From positions 32,246,642 through 32,310,641 of the forward strand of contig NC_035447.2 of NCBI RefSeq assembly GCF_002127325.2: DNA of 64,000 nt, read 5' to 3'. This document shows positions 1-12,939 of this stretch, piece by piece (within the stretch, counting starts at the first letter, position 1; each line of letters starts with the position of its first letter). A model generated the notes under the pieces. It was not told the DNA's origin and did no database searches. It saw only the letters and a list, made by a program, of their open reading frames with translations. A program made the position numbers and the translations under genes. The stretch is from Helianthus annuus. Lineage: Eukaryota; Streptophyta; Magnoliopsida; Asterales; Asteraceae.

Positions 1-1821
1 GATTTCCAACTTTCTTCAACCTTTTACACTCGAAACCTTAAAAACCGATAGAAACGGAGCTTGAACCAGCTAACTAATCGTTCTAACAGTTAAGATGTTC
101 AAGATTCGGATTCTATATACAAGGTTCACCGACGATGGGTTAAACTCTAAACCGACGTTCCGAACCATTCACCGGCCGGACTTGGGTGATTCCTGTCCGA
201 GCCGAAGGAACGAGTAGGAACGGAGGATATCATAGTTCAACTCGTTATCAAACTACCTCGATATGACAAGTAATTAAACAGCCAAGAGTTAGACGAAAGG
301 CCGACCAGGTCAGACTTACTTGCCGAGCGGCTAGGCTGTTCAAACAGCCCGGCCGATCAGGCATACCAGCCGATCGACCGGGCCAGCCGATCGGCTAGCA
401 CATGGTCTCACACTTTTAAAACTTTACGAAGTATGCTATTGACGAAGTAATGTTCGATCAAGTATGCTACTCGATTGGTAAACATTACTCTTCGGATCAT
501 GAGATACTATGCTTCAACACTCAAGTGATTTTACAACTCGTTCCTTGTAGGGAATGCCAGCCGATCGAACAGTCTGTTCGATCGAGCGGCATCCTGTTGA
601 GAATCACTTCTAAGGTTCCCAGCCGATCGGTTAAGCCGGCCGATCGAACGGACCGTTCGATCGATCGACCTGAAAGGTAAGGACATTTTTGTGTTCTCAT
701 ATACTACAACGAAAACTTCAAAAGTTCAAATCCTCAAACACAAACACACCAGGGGAAGAAACAATCCACTCGAATGGCCTAGCCGATTGAGCCTACTGGC
801 CGATCGAACAGGACTGTCCAAACGGACATACCAGCCGATCGAACAGCCCGTTCGATCGACCAGCGTATTCGATTCATCCTCATTTGTTTACATTCCCGCG
901 TTACTCATTGTTATGCTATCGAACTATTCAGGCTAACCCTACTCCCAGCGCTCCCTTCAATCCATAATCAATCACTGTGAGTATACTCGATCCCTTTTTG
1001 CTTTTAGTACTTTTGGGTGTTACATACGTTGCTTATATCAAAACACAAACAATCACACTACTCAAACTATTTGAACGCTAACCAATTGCATGTATTATAT
1101 GACGTAATGAATTCTTGTTGATTGTGTTTACACGTGGAATGCTGTCTACCTGCCTTAACGACATAGTACTATAGTTTGGACTCAGCACCCGTTCACACGG
1201 GGGTTGTTAAGGACAATTACTTGCATGGATTACGGTGGTAATCATGTATTGCGAACCGTCTCGGACGGTAAACCCGCAGTCATTGGTATCGATAGGTCCA
1301 TGTCGATAATTAACATGCTTCGTTTTCCTCTGTGTACGTGCTGGTTATGCGTAAACTATCCAAACTCTATATGCTATTATCAAACTTGTATGCTCACCTT
1401 TACATTATATGTATTGACTTTATTTTAACGTATGTGACAGGTATTTAGGATGCTTATTTGCTAGGAAAGCGAGGCTAGAATAAGTTTCTAGAAGCCCCCA
1501 ACAAATGGTTGTCTGCCAAGAACAAGTGTCTGGGGCATAATTGTCTGCAGATCTTGTCCTCTGGCATTACAGCCAGAAAGTCAACAGAATAGGGGTCTAG
1601 AAGCAGATAAACAATTGCTGTAATAATATTTGAATCTGAGTTGTCGGAACAGAATTACTTGTTTGGTTGTTATCTGTAATAATATATATTTGTTTATTCG
1701 GGATACGGTATGGGACGTATCTTTAACTGGATTTTATGAATAGTTGTTATGGAAACTTCTGGACAATCTGTTTCGCTCAGTGCCATGCCCCGATGATTCC
1801 GCCATCGGTTGGGGTGTGACA
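1..1821 (+). repeat. Left LTR of the Tekay element (partial)
   Basis: Position 1 matches about 8672 in the right LTR, so roughly the first 990 bp of this LTR, including its TATA region, are missing from the window. It ends in TGTGACA at 1815-1821, directly before the primer site. The short open frames in it (450-680, 691-936, 1204-1428) recur in the right LTR and are not genes. Compared with the right LTR it keeps about 40 extra bases near 310-355 and lacks a 17-bp duplication near the CGATCG repeats. Confidence 0.92.
310..870. repeat. Cluster of CCGATCGAAC / GTTCGATCG motifs in the LTR
   Basis: The palindromic core CGATCG recurs many times here, usually within CCGATCGAAC or CCGATCGGC and its complement. 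The same cluster appears in the right LTR at about 8225-8330, 8975-9015 and 9180-9490. The copies are irregularly spaced, so this is not a simple tandem satellite. A role in LTR regulation or chromatin targeting is possible but not shown. Confidence 0.75.
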
Positions 1822-1824
1822 GAT

Positions 1825-1836
1825 TGGTATCAGAGC
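1825..1836 (+). other. Primer binding site (tRNA-Met type)
   Basis: TGGTATCAGAGC lies three bases after the left LTR end. It is the usual plant initiator tRNA-Met complement used to prime minus-strand synthesis. The same motif marks the ARID-encoding LTR element and the copia element elsewhere in this window. Confidence 0.95.
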
Positions 1837-2961
1837 CATAACTATAGGGAATTAGGTTAGACACGACCTAGTCCGGGTCGCTGTCTTAGAGACCTAGACT
1901 ATAGTTAGGAACCAACAGACCCAGTTTATGTGCCTTATTCTGCAATTCTTCACTATCACTGCACTCGAATTTTCAATTAAAGTCAGGCGATTCAGTCAGG
2001 AATAGGTGTGAAAACCGCAAACTCCCGACTAAATTGACTGACTTATGATGATTTATCCATTACTCATGCTTATCCTGACATTTTCAATAACATACGAGGA
2101 GAATTATACCAAATCAGGAGTGAAATCCCCATTTTGATGAAAATCCACCTTAGGTTTTCTTAAAAACAAGGAAGAAATTGCTAAGCCAAGGGTGAAACCC
2201 TAACCTTGGCAAATTGTCCGAATATTATTCCATCTCACCAAGGCATTCGACGGACTCCAACGACCTGAACTCACAAGTATGACCTAAGGAATGTGTGTTG
2301 AATGCCCAAGAATCGAGGCAGAAACACGACCCTTAAGGTCGAAAGTGACGACAAGTCCACTGTGAATAGTCGGATTGCTTTGGGCAGTCGATGTCTAGTA
2401 GCCGTAGACAATCTACCTCTCGATTTTATGTGTTTCGATTATGAGAACCGCAACCGTGTACTCTGATGACTCGTTGATTTTTATGTGTTTATGTGTGCTT
2501 TCTCTGTTTTTGTGTTTATATTTTGGGATGTTATTCGATTTTGCTACCATTTCAATCGACACACACGACTCGTACTGTTATTCTATCCCTATTCGAACTC
2601 CAGTTGCTGCAATCTAGACGATATTATGCTATGCTATGCTATACGACTAAGTTAGGCTATACTATACTATGCCACCCGATACACCATGCGCGATCGTTAT
2701 ATGAACGACACTCGACTTGGAAGGATAGGTTTCTGTTTTCTGACTGCCTCTGTGATTAAATGCGTATGTGCCTTTCGTGACTATGTGCTTCTGTGCTCTA
2801 CTTGCTTATGTGCTTCTGTGGTTATGTGGATTTTGCGCTTTTGTGTCTATAAGATTACGTGATATGTGTTTCGACGTGTTCCTAAGCTTTAGCAATCTAG
2901 ACGGGTGAGGTGAGATTCGATTACGTTGTGTTGAGTCCTGTGACGATGTCTATTGCAGACC
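1837..2961 (+). other. Untranslated leader of the Tekay element
   Basis: About 1.1 kb between the primer site and gag has no long open frame. It is pyrimidine-rich near 2500-2900, with many TGTG and CTATG repeats, and I see no other gene in it. It probably carries packaging and translation signals. Confidence 0.7.
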
Positions 2962-3840
2962 ATGTTGTCGTCTGGATCACGTCAATGTCTGACCCGCCAA
3001 GAAAAGAGAGACAGGCGTCTCGCTGCTATCATCTCCAAATCCGTGGCGAAAGCTGTGAGTGAGGTGTATGAAAACGCTAGCAAGTCGTCTGAAGGATCTC
3101 ATGCTGATACCCCTAAAGATTCCAGCAAGACTGCTTTTAGCTTCAAGCAGTTTAAAGCATGCGGACCGAAGGAGTTCACCGGTGAGGATGGCCCTACTGC
3201 CATGTTTCATTGGTTCGACTCGGTCGAACTCACCCTGCGACAAAGCGGATGCCCCGAAAATCTCCGCACTCTCAATGCTACCGGCGTATTCCAGTCCCGT
3301 GCTTTAGACTGGTGGACTGCTGAACGAAACAAGCGTGGGAATGATGCAGCATACGAACTGACATGGGGGGAACTGAAGGCGATTATGATCGATGAATTCT
3401 GCCCTCCTCATGAACGCCAAAAGCTGGAGGATGAATTTTGGGTCATTAAGCAGAAGGATGGAGACAACGCTGCTCTCACCGCTCGCTTCAAGCAGCTCAG
3501 TATCATCTGTCCCGATCAAGTCAAGACCTCAGATCAAGCCATCAAGAAGTTCATTCGAGCCCTGCCCGACTGTGTAGCCGACTTTGTTCACGCCGCCAAG
3601 CCAGCAACGATCAAAGAAACCTACCTACTCGCCGCTGAGATCAATGACAAGCGAGTAAAGTCTGGTTTTTGGGATAAGCAAACCAAGTCTCTGCACCAAG
3701 CCACTGCAACACCCACCGACTCGTCTGCTCAATCCTCCAAGTCATCGAGGAGAAAGAAGAAGCACAACAACAACAGCTCCAGCAACAAGAACTGTGCTGT
3801 GACAACCGATGCTGCTCCTCTACAAGCTGTACCAGCTTAA
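2962..3840 (+). CDS. gag: Tekay Gag, capsid part, ended by an in-frame TAA
   Basis: This encodes the capsid half of Gag, which forms the virus-like particle that packages element RNA. The first true ATG is at 2962; an upstream TTG at 2953 is in frame but is not a likely start. The middle (about residues 50-215) has the retrotransposon Gag pattern, including FSFKQFKACGPKEFTG near residue 53, followed by a lysine- and serine-rich tail. The frame ends at TAA 3838-3840, yet the next frame is in register and continues with glutamine-rich sequence and both CCHC zinc knuckles. The stop therefore splits Gag between capsid and nucleocapsid. One C-to-T change in a CAA codon of the CAG/CAA run would explain it. 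Readthrough is an alternative that cannot be excluded. Confidence 0.88.
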   Translation: MLSSGSRQCLTRQEKRDRRLAAIISKSVAKAVSEVYENASKSSEGSHADTPKDSSKTAFSFKQFKACGPKEFTGEDGPTAMFHWFDSVELTLRQSGCPENLRTLNATGVFQSRALDWWTAERNKRGNDAAYELTWGELKAIMIDEFCPPHERQKLEDEFWVIKQKDGDNAALTARFKQLSIICPDQVKTSDQAIKKFIRALPDCVADFVHAAKPATIKETYLLAAEINDKRVKSGFWDKQTKSLHQATATPTDSSAQSSKSSRRKKKHNNNSSSNKNCAVTTDAAPLQAVPA

Positions 3841-6800
3841 CAGCAGCAACAGCACCGCTCAGCTCCAGTGATCAATGCACCGCCAGCAAAGCGTGCATAC
3901 ACAGGCCCTCACCCACTCTGCCCAACGTGTTCGTATCATCACCCGGTGGGTCTAGCCTGTCTATTTTGCGCTCACTGCAACCTTTACGGTCATTTCACTG
4001 CGAACTGTCGCTATGGTCCCCGTCATGCCCCAGCTCAAGCCACTGTCAACCAAGCTCTACTCCCTGCCCCACAAGGCCAACAAGCAGCTCAAGCACCAGC
4101 AACCAATGTTCGAGTCTGCTTTGCATGTGGTGACCCTAACCACTTTGCAAACAGGTGCCCGAACAGGGTGGTTAAGCAAGAGCCCCAGCAGCAACAGCCA
4201 CAACAGCAGCCTCAGCAACAGCAGCAAGCAGCCCATGCCCGAACCTTCAACATCAATGCCCGTCAGGCTCAGGCGGATAACAACGTGGTTAAAGGTACGT
4301 TCCTTGTGAATGGTATTTATGCATCATGTTTGTTTGATACTGGAGCCGATAACTGTTTTGTGTCGTTTGAATTCGAGAAGCTCCTTAGTCGTAAGCGCTC
4401 TTATCTGTCCTCGTCATTTGAAGTCGAAGTCGCTGCGGGAAGAACTATTGCCATTAATTCTGTACTCCGTGATTGTACTCTCGAACTCAACAATCACATC
4501 TTTCCAATCGACCTTATTCCAATGCAACTCAGAAGCTTTGATGTCATAATAGGCATGGACTTTCTTCGCGAAAACCATGCTGAAGTTGTGTGCTTTGAAA
4601 AGATGATACGCTTCTCGCTCGCGAATGGTGATCTATTATGTGTATACGGTGAAACAGCGTCGAAAGGTCTCAAGCTTATGTCATGCGTCCAAGCTAACAA
4701 GTATCTCCGCAAGGAATACCGAGCTTTCCTGGCCAACATTGTAGTAGCGGAGAAGGAAAAGAAAAAGAAAGTTGAAGTCAAAGACGTTCCAGTGGTTCGT
4801 GAATTTCCTCAGGTGTTCCCTGACGATCTTCCTGGACTACCACCAAGTCGTGATATCGACTTCCGCATCGACCTCATTCCTGGAGCTAACCCCGTTGCCA
4901 AAGCCCCTTACCGACTCGCACCATCCGAAATGAGGGAACTCTCGAATCAACTCCAGGAATTACTCGAAAAAGGCTTTATTCGCCCAAGCACCTCTCCTTG
5001 GGGCGCGCCAGTCCTTTTCGTCAAAAAGAAGGACGGATCGTTCCGGATGTGCATCGACTACCAGGAATTGAATAAGCTAACCATCAAGAACCGATACCCC
5101 TTGCCCCGAATCGACGATTTTTTTGATCAGCTACAAGGTGCATCATGTTTCTCTAAGATCGATCTGCATTCAGGATATCATCAGCTACTGATTCAAGAGG
5201 AAGACATCCCCAAAACCGCTTTTCGAACCCGTTATGGCCATTACGAATTTGTTGTTATGCCCTTTGGTCTAACCAACGCACCCGCGGTTTTTATGGACCT
5301 GATGAATCGCGTGTGTAAGCCTTATCTTGACCGTTTCGTCATCGTGTTCATCGACGATGTCTTGATTTATTCCAAAACGAAAGTCGAACACGCGCAACAT
5401 CTACGTTTGGTTCTCGAGTTACTGCAGGGGAACCGACTCTACGCCAAATTCTCCAAGTGCGAATTCTGGTTGGAGGAGGTTCAGTTTCTGGGTCACATCG
5501 TGAATAGTCAGGGTATCCATGTACACCCCGCGAAGATTGAAGCCGTCAAAAGCTGGATTACGCCTAAGAACCCGTCAGAAGTTCGTTCTTTTCTCGGACT
5601 AGCGGACTATTATCAACGATTCATTGAAGGATTCTCCAAGATCGCTGTGCCACTTACTGCTCTTACTCATAAGGGCAAGCCTTTTGTCTGGGGAAACGCA
5701 CAAGAGACTGCCTTTCAAACCCTCAAGAATATGCTGTGCAACGCTCCGATTCTTACGCTGCCCGACGGAAGCGACAATTTCATTGTCTACTGTGATGCTT
5801 CTAACCTTGGTCTCGGCTGTGTGCTCATGCAGCGAGACAAGGTTATAGCCTACGCATCTCGTCAGCTCAAGATCCACGAGAAGAACTATACAACCCATGA
5901 CCTCGAGCTAGGCGCGGTTGTCTTTGCATTGAAGATTTGGCGACACTACCTGTATGGCACTAGGTGTACGATCTACACTGATCACGGGAGTTTACAACAC
6001 ATCTTTAATCAGAGAGAGCTTAATATGCGTCAACGCCGATGGGTAGAACTTCTCAACGATTACGACTGTGAGATTCGTTATCACCCAGGCAAGGCGAATG
6101 TGGTTGCCGACGCGCTCAGCAGAAAGAGTTACGTGCTCAGTACTCGAAACATCCAAGCCCAGCACAATCTCGAAACCCTTATCCGCGAAGCTCAACATGC
6201 TTGCTTTAACGAGCGTACATTGAAGAAAGAGAGAATCTATCACGATGGAGCTCAGTTAGTAAGCAAATCCGATGGGATATTCTATTATCTGGACCGAATT
6301 TGGATCCCTAAGCGGACCCAATTGCGAAAGATTATCATGAATGAAGCCCACAAATCCCGGTATTCTATTCATCCCGGTGCAGATAAGATGTACCAGGACC
6401 TTCGCTATAAGTACTGGTGGCCGGGCATGAAACGAGATATCGCCCTCTACGTTGGAAGTTGTCTAACTTGCGCAAGAGTCAAGGCTGAACATCAAAGACC
6501 TTCTGGCTTACTCGAACAACCACCGATACCTATATGGAAGTGGGAGAGTATAGCTATGGATTTCATAACAAAACTCCCGCCCATGCCATCAGGTCACGAC
6601 AGTATTTGGGTCATAGTCGATCGTCTAACGAAATCAGCCCACTTTTTACCGATACGAGAAGACTACAAGGTGGAGCGACTAGCCCAAATCTACACCGACG
6701 AGATCATTTGTAATCATGGTACGCCTCGTGACATCATTTCAGACCGTGACGCTCGGTTCACTTCACGTTTGCGGGAAACGTTTCAAGCGGCCCTTGGTAC

Positions 6801-7596
6801 GTCGCTTAATCTAAGTACTGCATTCCATCCTCAAACCGACGGACAGACTGAAAGAACGATCCGTGCTCTTGAAGACATGCTCCGAGCGTGTGTCATAGAT
6901 TTTGGTGGTAGTTGGAACAAACACCTGCCATTGGTGGAATTCTCGTACAATAACAGCTATCATGCCAGCATCCAAATGGCACCTTTCGAGGCTTTGTATG
7001 GTAGAAGATGTCGATCGCCTATTGTATGGCACGAGATCGGTCACTCGCAACTAACCGGTCCCGAGATTCTGCAAGAAACGACTGACAAAATCCAACAGAT
7101 TCGAGACAACTTGGTGAAAGCTCGGAACCGACAGAAAAGTTACGCCGATAAAAGACGCAAGCCCCTTGAATTTGAAGTTGGTGACTACGTACTCCTAAAG
7201 GTATTACCTTGGAAGGGTGTAGTCCGATTCGGCAAGAAAGGGAAACTCGCCCCTCGATATGTTGGACCTTTTAGGATTCTGGAAAGAATCGGAAAAGTCG
7301 CCTACAGACTCGACTTACCGGAGGAACTTAGTAACGTCCACCCGACTTTCCATGTGTCAAACCTTCGAAAGTGCTTAGCTGATCATGATTCAATCATACC
7401 GCTCGACGATCTTCATGTCAACGAAACGTTACACTTCATGGAAAAGCCTGTCGAAATCATGGATCGCCAAACCAAGCAACTCAGGCGCTCTCGCATCCCG
7501 ATCGTGAAAGTCCGATGGGAAGGCAAACGAGGCGCGGAGTTCACTTGGGAACTCGAAAGCGACATGAAGGCCAAGTACCCGCAGTTGTTTAAATAA
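3841..7596 (+). CDS. pol: Tekay nucleocapsid-pol polyprotein (PR-RT-RNaseH-IN-chromodomain)
   Basis: The open frame runs without interruption from the TAA at 3838 to 7596; the first in-frame NTG codon is GTG 3868 and there is no clear ATG start. Counting from 3868, two CCHC knuckles lie at C34-C47 and C84-C97, then a glutamine-rich spacer, the aspartic protease motif DTGA at 157-160, and reverse transcriptase with FIDD at about 494-497. RNase H follows ([17 protein letters not shown]), then an HHCC zinc domain near 825-875 and the integrase DDE triad near D896, D958 and E994. The last 60 residues match a Tekay-type chromodomain ([23 protein letters not shown]), thought to direct integration to heterochromatin. 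All catalytic residues look present. Expression would need to pass the upstream stop. Confidence 0.95.
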   Translation, partial: QQQQHRSAPVINAPPAKRAYTGPHPLCPTCSYHHPVGLACLFCAHCNLYGHFTANCRYGPRHAPAQATVNQALLPAPQGQQAAQAPATNVRVCFACGDPNHFANRCPNRVVKQEPQQQQPQQQPQQQQQAAHARTFNINARQAQADNNVVKGTFLVNGIYASCLFDTGADNCFVSFEFEKLLSRKRSYLSSSFEVEVAAGRTIAINSVLRDCTLELNNHIFPIDLIPMQLRSFDVIIGMDFLRENHAEVVCFEKMIRFSLANGDLLCVYGETASKGLKLMSCVQANKYLRKEYRAFLANIVVAEKEKKKKVEVKDVPVVREFPQVFPDDLPGLPPSRDIDFRIDLIPGANPVAKAPYRLAPSEMRELSNQLQELLEKGFIRPSTSPWGAPVLFVKKKDGSFRMCIDYQELNKLTIKNRYPLPRIDDFFDQLQGASCFSKIDLHSGYHQLLIQEEDIPKTAFRTRYGHYEFVVMPFGLTNAPAVFMDLMNRVCKPYLDRFVIVFIDDVLIYSKTKVEHAQHLRLVLELLQGNRLYAKFSKCEFWLEEVQFLGHIVNSQGIHVHPAKIEAVKSWITPKNPSEVRSFLGLADYYQRFIEGFSKIAVPLTALTHKGKPFVWGNAQETAFQTLKNMLCNAPILTLPDGSDNFIVYCDASNLGLGCVLMQRDKVIAYASRQLKIHEKNYTTHDLELGAVVFALKIWRHYLYGTRCTIYTDHGSLQHIFNQRELNMRQRRWVELLNDYDCEIRYHPGKANVVADALSRKSYVLSTRNIQAQHNLETLIREAQHACFNERTLKKERIYHDGAQLVSKSDGIFYYLDRIWIPKRTQLRKIIMNEAHKSRYSIHPGADKMYQDLRYKYWWPGMKRDIALYVGSCLTCARVKAEHQRPSGLLEQPPIPIWKWESIAMDFITKLPPMPSGHDSIWVIVDRLTKSAHFLPIREDYKVERLAQIYTDEIICNHGTPRDIISDRDARFTSRLRETFQAALGTSLNLSTAFHPQTDGQTERTIRALEDMLRACVIDFGGSWNKHLPLVEFSYNNSYHASIQMAPFEALYGRRCRSPIVWHEIGHSQLTGPEILQETTDKIQQIRDNLVKARNRQKSYADKRRKPLEFEVGDYVLLKVLPWKGVVRFGKKGKLAPRYVGPFRILERIGKVAYRLDLPEELSNVHPTFHVSNLRKCLADHDSIIPLDDLHVNETLHFMEKPVEIMDRQTKQLRRSRIPIVKVRWEGKRGAEFTWELESDMKAKYPQLFK

Positions 7597-7671
7597 ATAG
7601 ATCTGAAGCATCAAATTGGTAAATCACAGCGTTGTGTAGCCTTTGACCTAATTTCGGGACGAAATTCCCTA

Positions 7672-7684
7672 AACAAGGGGAGGC
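7672..7684 (+). other. Polypurine tract
   Basis: AACAAGGGGAGGC abuts the first TG of the right LTR. This is the expected plus-strand primer for this element. Confidence 0.85.
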
Positions 7685-8357
7685 TGTAACACCCCGTGTT
7701 TTCGAATGTCAAAGTTAAAGTCCAAGTCAACTTTGACTTTCTTTGACTATAGATAGTCTATATTATGTTTTGGTTGTATTCTGTGGAGTAAGTGTTGTAA
7801 TCAGAAAGAATCGAAGTAATCGAATGTTTAATCAATGCAATCGATTTACGACTGTGAATAGTAGGAAGTAACAATGCGATAAAGTTAATCAATCAATAAT
7901 CAAGTTAATCGATTCATCAATCAAGCTCGAGACTCGAATTATGTGAACTCTGGTATTGTATTACGTGTGTGTGTGCCTTATGTGTTACTTGTGCGTGTTT
8001 TACTTATATGTTTGGTATGGTATTCAAGCAAATCAATCGAAAATCGAATCGAAACTCGGAAAGCAATCGAACTCAATCGAAACTGACAACGAAACGTGAA
8101 ATGTAGATGCTTGTATGTAGATATAGTGATTGGGACTGAAAGTAATTTGACTAGGAACTCTATCGTATTCGTATCATCGTCCATCGAAATCGAAACATCG
8201 CAAATCGTCACGAAGTACTCAAAGTGGGTCGCGGATCGAACAGGAGGCATCCTGATCGAACAGGCCAGCCGATCGGCTAGCATCTTCCTAGCCGATCGAG
8301 CAGCCCATTCGATCGGAGCTCCTGGCCGATCGGCTGCCAATTTCCTCTTTTGGAGCC

Positions 8358-8365
8358 TATAAATA
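8358..8365 (+). promoter_or_regulatory. TATA box of the Tekay LTR
   Basis: TATAAATA sits at the end of the CGATCG-rich part of the LTR, with a pyrimidine-rich probable start region some 30 bp downstream. It is the best candidate core promoter for this element. Confidence 0.7.
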
Positions 8366-9497
8366 GGGCTGTCATTGTCACACTTTCTATTTTTGGAAAG
8401 CTCTGACCGAACCAGCCTTCTTCTTCACCTTTTCTCAGATTTCTCTCAACTCCGGTAAGTTTTCACTCTAATTCTTGTACATTTTTTATCATTGCATGAT
8501 TCTACACCTTTCTATCTTTCGAAACTTGATTTCTAACCGTGAAATCACCAAGATCTAAGTGTTCTTGGGTGATGTCATCATGGTGGCCTCATTCAACCAT
8601 GAATAGCTTAGATCTGACCGGTTTCCACATAAACAAACTAAGATTTGTGAGAATCTTAACATTTTTATGAATTATTTCCAACTTTCTTCAACCTTTTACA
8701 CTCGAAACCTTAAAAACCGATAGAAACAGAGCTTGAACCGGCTAACTAATCGTTCTAACAGTTAAGAGGTTCAAGATTCGGATTCTATATACAAGGTTCA
8801 CCGACGATGGGTTAAACTCTAAACCGACGTTCCGAACCGTTCACCGGCCAGACTTGGGTGATTCCTGTCCGAGCCGAAGGAACGAGTAGGAACGGAGGAT
8901 ATCATAGTTCAACTCGTTATCAAACTACCTCGATATGACAACAAGTAATTAAACAGCCAAGAGTTAGACGAAAGGCCGATCGGGCATACCAGCCGATCGA
9001 CCGGGCCAGCCGATCGGCTAGCACATGGTCTCACACTTTTAAAACTTTACGAAGTATGCTATTGACGAAGTAATGTTCGATCAAGTATGCTACTCGATTG
9101 GTAAACATTACTCTTCGGATCATGAGATACTATGCTTCAACACTCAAGTGATTTTACAACTCGTTCGTAGTAGGGAATGCCAGCCGATCGAACAGTCTGT
9201 TCGATCGAGCGACATCCTGTTGAGAATCACTTCTAAGGTTCCCAGCCGATCGGTTAAGCCGGCCGATCGAACAGACCGTTCGATCGATCAACCTGAAAGG
9301 TAAGGACATTTTTGTGTTCTCATATACTACAACGAAAACTTCAAAAGTTCAAATCCTTAAACACAAACACACCAGGGGAAGAAACAATCCACTCGAATGG
9401 CCTAGCCGATCGAGCCTACCGGTCGATCGAACAGGATTGTCCAAACGGATATAACAGCCGATCGAACAGCCCGTTCGATCGAACCTGCCGTTCGATC

Positions 9498-11971
9498 TGT
9501 AACGCCCGGCTCTTTTGTACTTTCCATTTATAAAAGGTTTTGGTCGTATTTCTATTTTTGGAAACTTTGTAATCCTGTAATCGTTCTCTTCCTTGTAATC
9601 ATTGTCAAACCGAGACTTGGATCATTAATGAAGCTTATATTTTGTTACATCTATGTTAAACGCATTCTAGGTATACTCGTATGTTCGATTTGGTGAATCA
9701 ATCTATGTTTAATCGTGATTCTTGGAAACTATGTGCGAAACTTGTAAATAATCTAAACTTATGCATGGAACGTATTTTGAACGAGAACGACACTTGATTT
9801 GATACTTATACGCGTGATTATACTTGGTTTATACTTCTCATACTTAATCATGTCTTAAACTATGCCTTTATGGCAAATATGGCCCTTAAAATACCCTAAA
9901 TACATCAAATACACAACTTCAGGGGCCAAATTGTAAAAAAATGAAACTTTATCCGGAAACTTGGAGGCTCGCGGCCCGCGTGGACTTACCCTGTCCCCTT
10001 ACGCGGCCCGCATGGGCTTCAGATTCGCAGAAAACACATTCAGCTGCGTTTTGACGCGATTTTTGCACGAAATCCTAAGTTCTAACACTCCCCAATCACC
10101 ATTAAGCCACCTCTAAACACCTCCAATCATGCTCAAACTCTTCCACTATAAATATACACCTTCTCCAAGCATTTCTACACTTTCAACACTCACAAATCAC
10201 TCCAAATTCACTCTCAATTCAGCTGTAAATCTGCATTTTCGGACAGATTCATACTCTTGCACAAAAGTGAGTATAACTTGCTCATTTCTTAACGAAATCA
10301 CTCGATTCTTCTTCCTACTTGCTTGGATAATCATGGGGTTTGATTCCTTGACTTCTCCTTGGAGAAATCAGACCTGGAATTGCTCCGAAATTGTCCACAA
10401 ACTTTCTGTTTTGTTTCAAGTTCTTCAAAAGTTTGTTTAAACTCATCCAACTTGTGTCTAACACATCTCAAGCCTATGTCCTAATGCTTACAACCTCTCT
10501 TATGGTTGGTAAAGCTTAAAAACAAGGTTGAGACACTATAAATCAGAGGTTAAAACCTCAAATACTTTCTGTTTTATTAGGGTATTTCACCCACAAGTCA
10601 TGTTCAAGCTTGGTTCTTGATGAGAAGTGATTATGGAACAACTTGGGTTGTTCCAACATAAAATACTCACATGATTTGATGATTTCTCTTTAGTTAGATT
10701 GTTTGTATTATTGTACTAAACCTAGTTCGTGACCCTCCTTGGTTGTCTTTACGTCAAGTGAAGTGGTGAACATTCAAGGGGTCCCTAAATGGGAGCATGT
10801 TCTTCCTACCCCATACATGACATTCATGAATGACTCGAGGTACCTAAACGAAGATCCTAATCTTCTACCTCCTACTTGAAATATTGAACTTAATAATATG
10901 TAATACTTAAATATATATATAGACACATTCGAACCTTTAATATTAAACTCGTGTTTACATGTTAAAGTAGTAGAATGACATCTAAGACTTAACACTCCAA
11001 GTATGATTCTAATGGGCTTACTACCCATGAAATACAATATAACCCTAGTGGTTACGTAGTGTCATATAAGAGTATAAGTCAAGGATGATTATTTTGATAT
11101 CCTACCTTATGCTATGTTAAACTCCAAATTATAATCTTCCGTTATACGCCAAACTCACACACCTACGTTTCCTCGTGTAGAAGGACAAGGTGCTCCAAAC
11201 TAATTCATCCACCAAACTTGCTCTCGGAACTTCAAGTCAAGACTTGTAAACCGTGAGTATACTCGAACCCATTTTACTTTTAAACACTTTGGGTGCAACA
11301 TGTATTCTATATTAAACGCACGTGACACTTGAAACTTATTTGAAACATGCTCTATCCTTTTAAACATGAAACATGAAACTTGTGATACTTGAGACTATTT
11401 GGTGCTATGTGAACGTTTAATCCTTGTGTGTAGTTCCGCCTTAACAATGGTAGCGCTATAGGGGTAATGCACCTCCCCGTTAGTCTTTGGGGTATTGTTA
11501 GGAGGAGACATATTAACCTCCTGTGAAACTTTGGGTTAGGTACTTTAACGCATTGGAAACTTGGGCTATCACTTGGACTGCGTAAACTAGCATGGTTGAA
11601 ACTATTTTAATATGTTCATGTTGGATACGAGTTTTTATTCTATTATGCTATGTAAACAAACTTGTATACTCGCTCTTTGCTTTTGCATTGAAACTCTATT
11701 TTAATACATGTTGCAGGTTGATTATTGAAGTATGGGTGATTGATGAAACAAGTTTAGGGTGGACTAGTTACACACCTAAATCTATCTATCTTTTGTTGTT
11801 ATGATTTTTGTCGAAACAATGTTGTTATCTCCTTATGAATTTGTATGACATTTAGTATTGCAATGAAATTTGAATTAAATTAAATATTGTCACATAGTGT
11901 TATGACGTCTCTAGCAATCTATACACACTTCGTCTCATCCCGATGTTTCCGCCAACGGTTGGGGTGTGACA
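9498..11971 (+). mobile_element. Solo LTR of a second Tekay-like family, nested in the right LTR
   Basis: The 2474-bp block starts TGTAACGCCCGG and ends GGTTGGGGTGTGACA. It is flanked on both sides by CGATC (9493-9497 and 11972-11976), a 5-bp TSD. It contains no primer site, polypurine tract or coding frame, so it is a solo LTR left by recombination between the two LTRs of a former full element. Its ends and the shared motif GTGAGTATACTCGA (about 11252; compare 976) show it is related to the host LTR. A TATAAATA box lies near 10146. Inside are GC-rich ggcccgc stretches near 9970. Confidence 0.9.
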
Positions 11972-12939
11972 CGATCGACCAGCCTATTCGATTCATCCTC
12001 ATTTGTTTACATTCCCGCGTTACTCATTGTTATGCTATCGAACTATTCAGGCTAACCCTACTCCCAGCGCTCCCTTCAATCCATAATCAATCACTGTAAG
12101 TATACTCGATCCCTTTTGCTTTTAGCACTTTTGGGTGTTACATACGTTGCTTATATCAAAACACAAACAATCACACTACTCAAACTATTTGAACGCTAAC
12201 CAATATGCATGTATTATATGACTTAATGAATGCTTGTTGATTGTGTTTACACGTGGAATGCTGTCTACCTGCCTTAACGACATAGTATTATAGTTTGGAC
12301 TCAGCACCCGTTCACACGGGGGTTGTTAAGGACAATTACTTGCATGGATTACGGTGGTAATAATGTATTGCGAACCGTCTTGGACGGTCAACCCGCAGTC
12401 ATTGGTATCGATAGGTCCATGTCGATAATTAACATGCTTCGTTTTCCTCTGTGTACGTGCTGGTTATGCGTAAACTATCCGAACTCTATATGTTATTATC
12501 AAACTTGTATGCTCACCTTTACATTATATGTATTGACTTTATTTTAACGTATGTGACAGGTATTTAGGATGCTTATTTGCTAGGAAAGCGAGGCTAGAAT
12601 AAGTTTCTAGAAGCCCCCAACAAATGGTTGTCTGCCAAGAACAAGTGTCTGGGGCATAGTTGTCTGCAGATATTGTCCTCTGCATTACAGCCAGAAAGTC
12701 AACATAATAGGGGTCTAGAAGCAGATAAACAATTGCTGTAATAATATTTGAATCTGAGTTGTCAGAACAGAATTACTTGTTTGGTTGTTATCTGTAATAA
12801 TATATATTTGTTTATTCGGGATACGGTATGGGACGTATCTTTAACTGGATTTTATGAATAGTTGTTATGGAAACTTCTGGACAATCTGTTTCACTCAGTG
12901 CCATGCCCCGATGATTCCGCCATCGGTTGGGGTGTGACA

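Larger units (their letters stand above)
1..12939 (+). mobile_element. Tekay-type Ty3/gypsy LTR retrotransposon, left end cut off by window
   Basis: This is a chromovirus-type LTR retrotransposon in plus orientation. The order seen is partial left LTR, tRNA-Met primer site, gag, protease, reverse transcriptase, RNase H, integrase, C-terminal chromodomain, polypurine tract and right LTR. The terminal chromodomain and integrase style fit the Tekay/Del clade. The two LTRs align over most of their length; about 990 bp of the left LTR lies outside the window. After removing the solo LTR nested in the right LTR, the LTRs are about 2.8 kb. Position 12940 onward (agatc) would be the right TSD, but its partner is off-window. 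The polyprotein is intact except for one in-frame stop, so the insertion is fairly young but probably no longer fully autonomous. Confidence 0.93.
7685..12939 (+). repeat. Right LTR of the Tekay element, interrupted by a solo LTR
   Basis: It starts TGTAACACCCCG and ends GGTTGGGGTGTGACA. Its total of 5255 bp includes the nested 2474-bp solo LTR at 9498-11971 and one copy of its 5-bp TSD. Outside the insertion it is closely similar to the left LTR. It has its own TATA box at 8358-8365. Confidence 0.92.

Noticed and set aside
450..1428. 76- and 74-residue ORFs repeated at 9073-9303 and 12323-12547
   Set aside because: They are the same LTR sequence in the left and right LTRs, not paralogous genes.
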